Below, in pieces: positions 37,455-44,968 of a stretch of DNA of 64,000 nt; position 1 is the first letter of the stretch, and each line of letters starts with the position of its first letter. The translations under genes and the position numbers were made by a program. The DNA is from Panacibacter ginsenosidivorans (GTDB lineage Bacteria; Bacteroidota; Bacteroidia; Chitinophagales; Chitinophagaceae), in assembly GCF_007971225.1 (NCBI RefSeq), contig NZ_CP042435.1, forward strand, positions 3,475,501 to 3,539,500, read 5' to 3'. The notes below the pieces were generated by a model. The model was not told where the DNA came from. It was given only the letters and a program-made list of their open reading frames with translations, and made no database searches.

Positions 37455-37511
37455 ATTTTTTAGTGGGCAACAGTAATTCTATTCAGCTGCTGTTGTGTCA
37501 CTCACTTGTAC
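37455..37511 (-). repeat. IR60 repeat, type B
   Basis: Minus copy: TTTTTTAGTGGGCAACAG outer arm, then GCTGTTGTGTCACTCACTTGTAC-type core ending at 37511. Confidence 0.8.
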
Positions 37512-37563
37512 GGGTTGATTATATATCGGCAGGTATGTTACACCGAGTAAGTATGTTTATTCT

Positions 37564-37878
37564 TTATTTTGCAACTCTTATCCTGTATGCTTCTTTCAAA
37601 GCATCCATAACTAATTTTTTTGATGCTTTATCAAGATTGATTGTTGTCCAGCCCTGTCTGCCCCAGCCATTTGGAATGGCAAAAATTATATCACTGCCAG
37701 GGGGGCAAAAGATAAACTGGGCTTCAGGAGTAAATTTTAAATTGAGTGTTTTATCTTCAAAGGAAAGCGTGGCAAATATTTTTTTCTTTACTGTAAAAGC
37801 AGTGCGGTTAAAATGCCGTTGCTCGCCGGTTTCCGGTAATGATAATGCTATTGCTTTTGCATTTTCTGCTGTTACCAT
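37564..37878 (-). CDS. MmcQ/YjbR family protein
   Basis: This is a 104-residue protein. It shows the MmcQ/YjbR pattern: ALSLPETGEQRHFNRTAF at the N-terminus, KKIFATLSFEDKTLNLKF, and the C-terminal NGWGRQGWTTINLDKAS segment. The fold is a CyaY-like alpha/beta domain, possibly DNA-binding by its double-wing shape, but the function is unknown. It lies upstream of umuC on the same strand, separated by an IR60 copy. Confidence 0.85.
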   Translation of the reverse strand: MVTAENAKAIALSLPETGEQRHFNRTAFTVKKKIFATLSFEDKTLNLKFTPEAQFIFCPPGSDIIFAIPNGWGRQGWTTINLDKASKKLVMDALKEAYRIRVAK

Positions 37879-37929
37879 GGGGTAGGAATTTAGTGCATTT
37901 CTTAAAGTTCAATTTATGTAGTGCAGATA

Positions 37930-37986
37930 AAAGTATTGCGACGCAACGAAGATGCTACAAAATTCTAAAGCCCGGCTCAAAAATTT
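37930..37986 (+). repeat. IR60 repeat, type A, 5'-truncated
   Basis: Plus copy: TATTGCGACGCAACGAAGATGCT, then AAAGCCCGGCTCAAAAA-type end, which touches the stop codon of the minus-strand umuC. The GTACAAG box is missing. Confidence 0.8.
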
Positions 37987-39358
37987 ATTTTACTTCTCTC
38001 AATTCATCCCACCTGCTTGTATATCTTGGGCTGCGCATTTCCTGTCGCATCTTCCAGTTGCGTACTGTGCCGCTTGCTGCAAATTTCAGCATATCATCCC
38101 GCATGCTGAAGTTGATGTTGTCCATCATATCCATCAAAAGACGACTATTATTCTTTGCTGCAGGCACAAATAAGTTTCCCTGTAATGTATTGTCTGGTAC
38201 AATACCGCTGAGCATTACACCGGCTTTTTGGAAAAGGTTTACTTTGTAATCATTTACTGCTCTGTCGTAAGCCTGTTCAGCTAATTGCAATGCAGGTTTT
38301 ATTAGCTCGCTGGTTACACATGTTGCATGTGGCAACGTCATTGCACGGTTAACAGTAGAGCCATGACGAAAGTGTTCTCCGGGATTTCTTTTTTCTTTCA
38401 GCACTACAAATACGCTGATCATCGAAGCCGCGCCATACTGGCGACGCAGCTTCTCTGCAGCTCTTGATGTATAGGTTGCAACGGCTTCTTTTATATCGCT
38501 CAGCTTTGATACCGGCGTACCAAACATGCGTGTTGTAGCGATCATTTTTTTTGTATCTAATTCTTCATGCAGGCCAATGATCGGTTCGCATTTCAGATCT
38601 TTTAGTAAGCGCACACCGACAACACCGCCAAGATTTTTTCTTGCCCATTCTTCGGGCATCTGGCTCAGTTGATATGCATCGTAAATGCCGAACCCTTTTA
38701 GCTTTTCTGCATATTGTGTACCAACGCCCCAGATTTCTTTTACGGGCGTATTACACAATGCTTCATTTACACTTTCTATGCTGTCTAAAACGGTTACACA
38801 ATTTGTTGCAGATTTATCTTTCTTGGCAATATGATTGGCAATTTTGCTCAAGGTTTTTGTTGGCGCCACGCCAACGGAAACTTCAACTCCTGTCCAGCGT
38901 TCAACGGTTTCTTTTAGTTGCAATGCGGCATTGTGCAATCGTTCAAACGGCACATCATCCATATTAATGAAAGCTTCGTCAACAGAATATACTTCTACTT
39001 TATTTTCTCCCATAATAATGCGCAATGTTTCCATTACACGCCAGCTCATATCGCCGTATAGATTATAATTGGATGAAAACACTTCTATATTATATCGTTC
39101 AATTATTTCTTTTGATTTGAAATATGGATCAGCCATACCAACACCAACTGCTTTCGACTCATCACTACGGCTGACTATGCAACCATCATTATTGCTTAAT
39201 ACAACAACAGGTTTCTTATGCAGATCGGGACGAAACACTCTTTCTGCAGAACAATAAAAACTATTGCAGTCAACAACGGCGGTGAAAGAAAGTTCTCTCC
39301 CTTCTTTAACTGCATTATAAGCTGCATATTTTTTCGAAATGTTTTCTGCTGTTTGCAT
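37985..39358 (-). CDS. umuC: Y-family DNA polymerase, UmuC type
   Basis: This is a 457-residue translesion polymerase. Catalytic carboxylates are present: VVDCNSFYCSAERVF near residue 28-42 (first Asp) and VYSVDEAF near 122-129 (Asp-Glu pair). The thumb helix-hairpin-helix, the little finger, and a C-terminal DUF4113-like stretch from about 375 follow. It would bypass lesions as part of an SOS-type response. A UmuD homologue lies 2 kb away on the opposite strand, with two 2H phosphoesterase genes between them, which is unlike the usual umuDC operon. No SOS box is obvious directly upstream. Confidence 0.88.
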   Translation of the reverse strand: MQTAENISKKYAAYNAVKEGRELSFTAVVDCNSFYCSAERVFRPDLHKKPVVVLSNNDGCIVSRSDESKAVGVGMADPYFKSKEIIERYNIEVFSSNYNLYGDMSWRVMETLRIIMGENKVEVYSVDEAFINMDDVPFERLHNAALQLKETVERWTGVEVSVGVAPTKTLSKIANHIAKKDKSATNCVTVLDSIESVNEALCNTPVKEIWGVGTQYAEKLKGFGIYDAYQLSQMPEEWARKNLGGVVGVRLLKDLKCEPIIGLHEELDTKKMIATTRMFGTPVSKLSDIKEAVATYTSRAAEKLRRQYGAASMISVFVVLKEKRNPGEHFRHGSTVNRAMTLPHATCVTSELIKPALQLAEQAYDRAVNDYKVNLFQKAGVMLSGIVPDNTLQGNLFVPAAKNNSRLLMDMMDNINFSMRDDMLKFAASGTVRNWKMRQEMRSPRYTSRWDELREVK

Positions 39359-39364
39359 AAAAAT

Positions 39365-39424
39365 AATTTTATATACCCAACTGTTGTATCGCTATATAAC
39401 TTTTCTTGCGTCGCACTCTTGTAC
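39365..39424 (-). repeat. IR60 repeat, type A
   Basis: Full minus copy: TTTTATATACCCAACTGTTG, then TTGCGTCGCACTCTTGTAC. It lies between umuC and the preceding 2H gene. Confidence 0.83.
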
Positions 39425-39442
39425 TGTTACAGCAATACGCAG

Positions 39443-40120
39443 CTATTTCTTTTTATAATTGGCTGGTGCAGCAAACAATGCGCCTTGCTTTACATCGGTT
39501 TTTATATGCTCAAAATCAAACCTGTTTGCTGTTTTCCACATCTTGGTGTTTTCTCTCCGCTTCAATAACAATACATGATCTGCAATAAATCTTCCATGAA
39601 AATGTTTATGCTCATATTCCAGCCAACTTTTCTCATATTGCCAGGGCAATAGTTTTCTTGCAATACTAATATTTGGCTCTGTAAGAAAATGGGGCTTGTT
39701 CTCATCATCCAGTTTCATAAGCTTTTGAGATGCTTTTAATTCTTTTACTATATCCATGATCTGCACTTTGCTTACCACATTGATATAAATCGTGTGTGAC
39801 GGAAAACTGCCAAAATTTTTCAACTCTACTTTAAAATCTAAAAGCGTTGCTGTAATATTTTTTACCAATCTTACAATATGCGTTTCCATCAGTTCATGCT
39901 GTTTAAAATGCACCAGTGTTATGCGTGGTTTTACATAGAGTGCTTCCGGACATTGGTATGTTTCTGCATACATTTTTTTCTCTTCCATAATTGCATTACT
40001 TAGTTCTTCATGTGGTTGCAATACAATTGCGTATTCATTTACCAAATAACCCGAAGATGTAAGTAAGCCTTGCTCTACGTACTTTTTCTTTTGCTGGTAT
40101 TTCTTCGTATAGATTGCCAT
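39443..40120 (-). CDS. 2H phosphoesterase-like protein lacking both catalytic His
   Basis: This is a 225-residue paralogue of the 2'-5' RNA ligase-like protein encoded at 40548-41192. The two HxT/S motifs are recognisable but changed: KPRIT has Arg66 and EPNIS has Asn150, where the paralogue has KPHIT and HPHVS. Each change is one base away from His (CGC, AAT). The frame is intact and the rest of the fold is conserved, for example NFGSFPSHTIYI. The protein is probably not a phosphodiesterase; it may bind RNA or act as a regulatory partner. It precedes umuC on the same strand. Confidence 0.8.
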   Translation of the reverse strand: MAIYTKKYQQKKKYVEQGLLTSSGYLVNEYAIVLQPHEELSNAIMEEKKMYAETYQCPEALYVKPRITLVHFKQHELMETHIVRLVKNITATLLDFKVELKNFGSFPSHTIYINVVSKVQIMDIVKELKASQKLMKLDDENKPHFLTEPNISIARKLLPWQYEKSWLEYEHKHFHGRFIADHVLLLKRRENTKMWKTANRFDFEHIKTDVKQGALFAAPANYKKK

Positions 40121-40206
40121 GGAGCAACTTCATATTTAAAAAGTTTCTCCAAGCCTCTTTCAGCGATGATAATTTTATTAAGTATCATTTTTATTTAATT
40201 TTCTTC

Positions 40207-40250
40207 CTTGTACTTTTTCTCTTGAAAGAAAAAGTACCAAAAAGTTCAAG
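40207..40250. repeat. perfect 11-bp inverted repeat (hairpin element)
   Basis: GTACTTTTTCT (40210-40220) pairs with AGAAAAAGTAC (40227-40237) across a six-base loop; outer CTTG and CAAG also match. A related hairpin lies at 42214-42251. Similar stem sequences recur in Bacteroidota genomes. Confidence 0.75.
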
Positions 40251-40437
40251 CACAGATGAGGATACAACACATCCGTGCACACGCCTTGATTAAGCTGTAG
40301 TATTATTGTGACTTCAGCAGAATAACTTTAGCTATCATGCGAAGAATTGTATTATTTCACTTCTACTTATAAATCCGCAAATCCTTTTAATCTCCCCAAA
40401 TCATGGTTCAGACAAATTGCGGCTCAATGTTCCGAAC

Positions 40438-40496
40438 GTACAAGTGAGTGACACAACAGGTGATGCTATAAGCACTAGAGTTTGTATCATAAAAAT
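40438..40496 (+). repeat. IR60 repeat, type B
   Basis: Plus copy GTACAAGTGAGTGACACAAC, AGGTGATGCT, then TTTGTATCATAAAAA. Confidence 0.83.
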
Positions 40497-40547
40497 TCGT
40501 CGTCGCAATACAATCAAATAAACCCTGTTACAAAGAACTAATCACTG

Positions 40548-41192
40548 CTACGCAAAGGTATCCCTCTCCTTAAGGAGAGGGAACGAGGGTGAGGTTAACA
40601 ACAGCTTAAACACATTCACCTGCCTGCATTTATCAAACTGGTGTTGCCTCTTCAACAACACCATTTCTTCTACATTGAACGAAGCAAAAAATGTGCGTTG
40701 CGAGAATTCAAACATGGCTTTATCATACACGTCGGGTTTAAGCCTCCGTGCAATTGACACATGCGGATGCGTGATGAATTTTGCCGGCGGACAACCGTTG
40801 CCTTTTACATAATGATCAACCGGTGCTAACATCGCAGCGAGGTGCTTGAACGGCTGATGATCTAGCACACGTGCGTACACCGTATGTGGCGGAAATCCGC
40901 TGAAATTATTAAGCGTGACCGTAAAATTTTTTTGCATACTAAGGATGCGGTGCATGTAGCGGATGATGGTATCTTCCATCGCTTCCTTTGCCATGAAATT
41001 TGCTACCGTAATGTGTGGCTTTGTTTTGATGGCAACCTTTTCTTTGTATGTCTCAAAGAAATATTGTTTCTCCTGCATCAGCTGCGCATACACATCGGCT
41101 GCAGGATGCACCACGAGCAAATACTCGTAATATTCCTGCATAGCAAAGCTCAATGCAGGAGCTGTTCTTGCAAATCCCTTTTCCATATACAT
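40548..41192 (-). CDS. 2'-5' RNA ligase-like 2H phosphoesterase
   Basis: This is a 214-residue protein of the LigT/2H superfamily with both catalytic motifs intact: KPHIT (His60) and HPHVS (His144). Members hydrolyse cyclic or 2'-5' phosphodiesters in RNA or nucleotides. The N-terminal ATG is followed two codons later by another possible start. The last 15 or so residues (TSPSFPLLKERDTFA) are encoded by an interspersed palindromic repeat, so the tail is probably a late addition. It is divergently transcribed from the UmuD-like gene across a shared promoter region. Confidence 0.83.
   Translation of the reverse strand: MYMEKGFARTAPALSFAMQEYYEYLLVVHPAADVYAQLMQEKQYFFETYKEKVAIKTKPHITVANFMAKEAMEDTIIRYMHRILSMQKNFTVTLNNFSGFPPHTVYARVLDHQPFKHLAAMLAPVDHYVKGNGCPPAKFITHPHVSIARRLKPDVYDKAMFEFSQRTFFASFNVEEMVLLKRQHQFDKCRQVNVFKLLLTSPSFPLLKERDTFA
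40560..40595. repeat. perfect 20-bp palindrome element inside the 3' end of a gene
   Basis: CCCTCTCCTTAAGGAGAGGG (a perfect palindrome) followed by AACGAGGGTGAGG. It lies within the last codons of the 2H gene. A worn copy is at 32769-32805. This type of CCTCTCC palindrome is found dispersed in many bacterial genomes. Confidence 0.8.
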
Positions 41193-41255
41193 TTATTTTG
41201 AGTTACTTACTGACCAAAAAAATTTTCTTTCCCTATTTGATGATAAAGATAAATA

Positions 41256-41286
41256 TTTTAGTTTAATTTTACTAAATAATTTAGTC
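41256..41286. promoter_or_regulatory. candidate operator with three TTTAGT half-sites
   Basis: TTTAGT (41257-41262) is inverted as ACTAAA (41271-41276) and repeated as TTTAGT (41280-41285), in the divergent region between a 2H gene and the UmuD-like gene. The arrangement is like a dimeric repressor site, possibly LexA or another regulator of damage genes; this is a prediction. Confidence 0.45.
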
Positions 41287-41303
41287 ATTAAATTTTTAAG
41301 TAT

Positions 41304-41813
41304 ATGGAAAGGGAATTTATGTACAATGCCGCTTACAGCGGCTCAAAGGGTTATACCCAGCACCAGGCGAGAACCGCCAATGCCAATGGTTTTGCTGCAG
41401 CTGCAGATGATTATGCAGAACGCGGCATAGACCTCAACGAGCAACTCATTTTAAACAAACCTGCTACGTTTTTTTTTCGAATGAATGGAGAGGCAATGAC
41501 GGGCGCCGGCATCAATAGCGGCGATGTGTTGATCGTTGACCGCAGCATAAAAGCAACGAATGGAAAGATCGCTGTGATAGCGGTAAATGGCGACCTGATG
41601 GTGCGGCGCATACAATCGCATTTTAATGGTGTAAGCCTGCAGGCAGATAATCCGCGGTACAGCAATATAGAGTTAACAGAGTTTGCAGACATGAGCGTGT
41701 GGGGCGTTGTAACATGCGTCATTCACATTCTTGAGAGCAGGTTGTTGACACATAATAATGACCACAATAAAAACCCCAAACATAAAAGTGAAGACTTCCG
41801 CATTTTGTATTAG
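41304..41813 (+). CDS. UmuD/LexA-like S24 family protein lacking the Ser-Lys dyad
   Basis: This is a 169-residue protein that aligns without gaps to E. coli UmuD through residues 28-101 at an offset of four. The cleavage-site context is NGFAAAADDY (UmuD CGFPSPAADY). The nucleophile Ser60 is Ala64 here (GEAMTG) and the general base Lys97 is Arg101 (VRRI). Both codons can be read clearly. It should not self-cleave. Fold residues such as GDVLIVDR and GVVTCVIHI are kept. It lies beside a DNA-damage gene cluster with umuC on the other strand and may act as a fixed UmuD or UmuD'-like cofactor. Confidence 0.85.
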   Translation: MEREFMYNAAYSGSKGYTQHQARTANANGFAAAADDYAERGIDLNEQLILNKPATFFFRMNGEAMTGAGINSGDVLIVDRSIKATNGKIAVIAVNGDLMVRRIQSHFNGVSLQADNPRYSNIELTEFADMSVWGVVTCVIHILESRLLTHNNDHNKNPKHKSEDFRILY

Positions 41814-41820
41814 TAAGAAA

Positions 41821-41880
41821 TTTTTTATGAGCCAGGCTGTTGCAAACCTATGATGCTTCCGTTGCGTCGCACTCTTGTAC
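41821..41880 (-). repeat. IR60 repeat, type A
   Basis: Full minus copy: TTTTTTATGAGCCAGGCTG, TGATGCTTCC, GTTGCGTCGCACTCTTGTAC. Confidence 0.86.
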
Positions 41881-42283
41881 TGAAGGAAGAAGAGGCAACA
41901 AGGCAAGAGGCAAGGAGGCAAAGAGAAGTAAGTCAAAAATCGAAAAACACCATCTCATAAATAATTACCTATGATCAACACCAACCAATGGCATTAGAAA
42001 AATGGCGTTAAGAAACCGACGAAGGAGGTTCAGCGAGGCAAATAAAAACATAAAAATGCCGGAGCTAAATTTATGTAATGCAGCGTTAAACAGCGAAGAT
42101 GTACAGTTATAAACAAAAGATGATTTAAGTCTATGCACAATAATATTCAATAGATGATAGTAAGCTTCTTCGCTGTAGCTGCATGCAATAAATTTTGGCC
42201 ATTTTTCTGGAGCCTTGATCTTTTGGTTCTTTTGCATCAAGGCAAAAGAACAATAATAAAATAATCAGCAAAACATTTAACCA
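41881..42283. other. intergenic region before the radical SAM gene
   Basis: After the IR60 copy come about four AGGCAA-type short repeats (41891-41925), a purine-rich tract, and the hairpin at 42214-42251 that precedes the radical SAM gene. No gene is recognisable. Confidence 0.6.
42214..42251. repeat. inverted repeat GTTCTTTTG/CAAAAGAAC
   Basis: GTTCTTTTG (42226-42234) pairs with CAAAAGAAC (42243-42251) across an eight-base loop, about 30 bases before the radical SAM start. It resembles the element at 40207-40250 and may affect expression of the downstream gene. Confidence 0.65.
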
Positions 42284-43396
42284 ATGAAAGACATCACACA
42301 CAATCCCAATGCAAAACCACAACCAAAAAACAAAGATGATGAAGTGCAATATCATACGGGTCGTGGAGCGCAGTTCAATACAAAGAACAAATTCCTGGTA
42401 AATGAAATAACGAAGGAGCATATTGAAGGCATAGACGATTGGGAAGACATAACATTACCCACGCAATACATAGAAGAAGAAGTGAAAACAATCGTCAACA
42501 AAGTTGACAGCCCGGATGTAGGGATGAGCTATAGCATGAACCCTTATGCAGGCTGTGAGCACGGCTGCATATACTGCTATGCACGAAACGTCCATGAATA
42601 CTGGGGTTACAGCGCAGGAATGGATTTTGAACAAAAGATCATTGTAAAGAAAAATGCGCCACAATTGCTGCGCAAGTTTCTCATGCATCCAAAATGGGAT
42701 GCCACGCCGATCATGCTAAGCGGTAATACAGATTGTTACCAGCCCGCAGAACAAAAGTATCGTTTAACACGCGGCATGCTTGAAGTATGTAATGAGTTTA
42801 ATCAGCCGGTTGGGATTCTTACAAAGAATTCATGGATCCTGAAAGACAAAGATGTGTTACAGGAAATGGGTAAGAAGCAAATTGTATCAGCCATGGTTTC
42901 TATTACTTCTTTCAATGAAGATCTGAGAAGAGTAATGGAACCAAGAACAACAACAGCAAAACAAAAATTAAAAGTCATCAATGAATTAAGCAGTGCAGGT
43001 GTACGCATGGGTATTATGATGGGACCAATGATCCCCGGATTGAATGAACATGAGATGCAACGCATCATGAAAGCGGCAAGAGATAATGGCGCTACGTTTA
43101 CAGCATATACATTTATTCGTTTGAATGGCGCCATTAAATTTTTATTTCACGACTGGTTGTATAAAAACTTTCCTGACCGTGCGGATAAGGTATGGCATTT
43201 GATAGAAAACAGTCATGACGGAAAAGTAAATGATACACGCTTTGGTGTGCGTATGCGTGGCGAAGGACCTATTGCACAACTGGTAGCACAACAGTATCGC
43301 AAGTATGGTAAGTTATATGGCATGAATGCAGAAGAATGGAGTTTGGATAGAAGCTTGTTTAAGAGACCGGGAGATGTTCAGGGGAAGTTGTTTTAA
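42284..43396 (+). CDS. PA0069-family radical SAM protein (SplB-related)
   Basis: This is a 370-residue protein. The radical SAM cluster motif is C91-x3-C95-x2-C98 (GCEHGCIYCYAR), followed by LSGNTDCYQPAEQKYRLTRG, as in the PA0069/SplB-related branch, whose members are linked to nucleic acid repair. It would bind a 4Fe-4S cluster and SAM; the substrate is not known. The N-terminal 30 residues are Lys/Asp-rich and disordered-looking. The 3' end is partly duplicated at 43752-43800, downstream of a small gene. It belongs to the repair-like island of this window. Confidence 0.87.
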   Translation: MKDITHNPNAKPQPKNKDDEVQYHTGRGAQFNTKNKFLVNEITKEHIEGIDDWEDITLPTQYIEEEVKTIVNKVDSPDVGMSYSMNPYAGCEHGCIYCYARNVHEYWGYSAGMDFEQKIIVKKNAPQLLRKFLMHPKWDATPIMLSGNTDCYQPAEQKYRLTRGMLEVCNEFNQPVGILTKNSWILKDKDVLQEMGKKQIVSAMVSITSFNEDLRRVMEPRTTTAKQKLKVINELSSAGVRMGIMMGPMIPGLNEHEMQRIMKAARDNGATFTAYTFIRLNGAIKFLFHDWLYKNFPDRADKVWHLIENSHDGKVNDTRFGVRMRGEGPIAQLVAQQYRKYGKLYGMNAEEWSLDRSLFKRPGDVQGKLF

Positions 43397-43408
43397 ATTC
43401 TAATTATT

Positions 43409-43744
43409 ATGAATGTTGTGACAAGATCGGCGTTAAGGATCACAATTTATAATATCATCATCGAAATGATTACTATGTCGCTTGGAGTAAAACAAAATGA
43501 ATTTTATAATGAATATGATATTGTTGTTACAAAAACAGATATAATAAGCTTCATTGAATCAAATCCTTATTTCGATGAAATGCTGAAAACATTTTTAAAA
43601 GACAAATTCATTGAAGATGTCGATGCAATAATAGTTTCTGAAGAATGGAAAATGGAATTTATAAAAAAGGTTTACATGTGGGCAGAAAGTTTTGAATGGA
43701 TTTGTGGTAATATTTCTTGTAAGGATGTAAAAAAGGAATATTGA
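43409..43744 (+). CDS. hypothetical 111-residue protein
   Basis: This is a 111-residue, Lys/Glu-rich, mainly helical protein without membrane segments or signal. I do not recognise a family. It is more AT-rich than its neighbours. It lies 12 bases behind the radical SAM gene, and its far side is bounded by a partial copy of that gene's 3' end, as if it had been inserted or exchanged there. The ATG at 43409 is the first start after the upstream stop. Confidence 0.6.
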   Translation: MNVVTRSALRITIYNIIIEMITMSLGVKQNEFYNEYDIVVTKTDIISFIESNPYFDEMLKTFLKDKFIEDVDAIIVSEEWKMEFIKKVYMWAESFEWICGNISCKDVKKEY

Positions 43745-43751
43745 ACATCAA

Positions 43752-43800
43752 AAAGAGAAGATTGTTTGAAAGACTGGGAGAGCAAGGGAGGTTGTTTTAG
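43752..43800 (+). repeat. partial copy of the radical SAM gene 3' end
   Basis: It would translate as RRLFERLGEQGRLF then stop, matching the real C-terminus SLFKRPGDVQGKLF and stop (43346-43396). The DNA is diverged but collinear. Together the two copies form direct repeats around the 111-residue gene. Confidence 0.68.
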
Positions 43801-43841
43801 AGAAAATAGCTTAGCTTCAAATACAAAAAGCAACCCTAATT

Positions 43842-44968
43842 ATGGCACAAAAAGATTTACATGAAGATCCGTTTGATGACGGTACAATCGCTAAGTTAGA
43901 AATATTTGAAGATTATGCTCAGGCTTGGATTCCAACTTTTGTAATGCAAGGAACTCCTATAATATGCATTTTTGATTTCTTTGCTGGAACTGGGTATGAT
44001 AACAATGGCGTTGCAGGAAGTCCAATTCGTATTCTTGAAAAAATAAGAGAGCAAATTGGCTATATCTTTCAAAAAAAAGTCAAAATAAAAGTTTACTTAA
44101 ATGAATTTGAGCCAGCTAAAAAGAAGCAAAAGAAATTTGAACTTCTTCAAAAGGCATGTCTAGAATATCTTGAAGAATATAAAGACGTTAAACGTGCAAT
44201 TGAAATTGAATACTTCAATAAAGATTTTGAAATATTATTTCCAGAATTAATTTCAGAAATAAAAAAATTTCCTTCATTAGTTTATCTTGACCAAAATGGG
44301 ATCAAATTTTTATCTGAAAAATATTTAATGGAACTTGAAAAGACAAGCCAAACTGATTTTCTATATTTTGTTTCATCTTCTTATTTCAAATGGCTTGGCA
44401 ATACTGAAGAGTTTAGAAAACATGTAAATCTAGATATTGAGGAATTGAAAATAATCCGTATAAGTTTATTCATAGAAATGTGATTGGACAATTAAGGAAA
44501 AAGTTACCAATAACTTCAAATTTAAAACTGTATCCATATTCTTTAAAAAAGGGAGCAAATATTTTTGGAATTGTATTTGGAGCTAAACATCCATTAGCAG
44601 TTGATAAATTTTTAAATATTGCTTGGAGTCGTAATCCTATAAATGGCGATGCAAACTTTGACATTGACGATGACTCGAAGAAAAATCAACTAGATTTGTT
44701 TGGTGACAAAAAATTAACCAAAATTGAAAAATTTAAAGAAAACCTGCGCGCAAAGGTTTTAGCAAAAGAAATTCAAAACAATATTGAAGCTTTAGGTTTT
44801 GTTCATGACGAAGGGCACATTGGTAAGCATGCTTCAGACTGTTTAAAGGAAATGAAGAAGAATGGCGAGATTGATTATGAAGGCTTGTCGCCTTTGGTCA
44901 CCTACGAAAATGTTTATAAAAACAAAAGAAAATTAGATTATAAAATAAAAAAAGATGGCTCAATCTAG
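43842..44968 (+). pseudogene. three-Cys-motif partner protein TcmP, frameshifted
   Basis: Two overlapping frames (43842-44483 and 44480-44968) together make about 375 residues of TcmP: an N-terminal half with FDFFAGTGYD, and a C-terminal half with IGQLRKKLP and VDKFLNIAW. Around 44447-44453 the first frame reads LKIIR then SLFIEM and stops, while the other frame continues NNPYKFIHRNVIGQLR, the expected family sequence. One missing A in a short A-run explains the break. It may be a mutation, a sequencing error or, less likely, programmed slippage. Its partner follows with a 14-base overlap. Confidence 0.75.

Larger units (their letters stand above)
40121..40547. other. 427-base intergenic region between the two 2H genes
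   Basis: It holds a strong hairpin (40207-40250), an IR60 type B copy (40438-40496) and AT-rich sequence upstream of the 39443-40120 gene. I see no reading frame worth reporting and no clear promoter box. Confidence 0.6.

Noticed and set aside
44430-44483. Programmed frameshift in tcmP
   Set aside because: The local sequence has only a short A-run and no clear slippery heptamer plus structure; a one-base deletion is simpler. I keep it as a possibility only.
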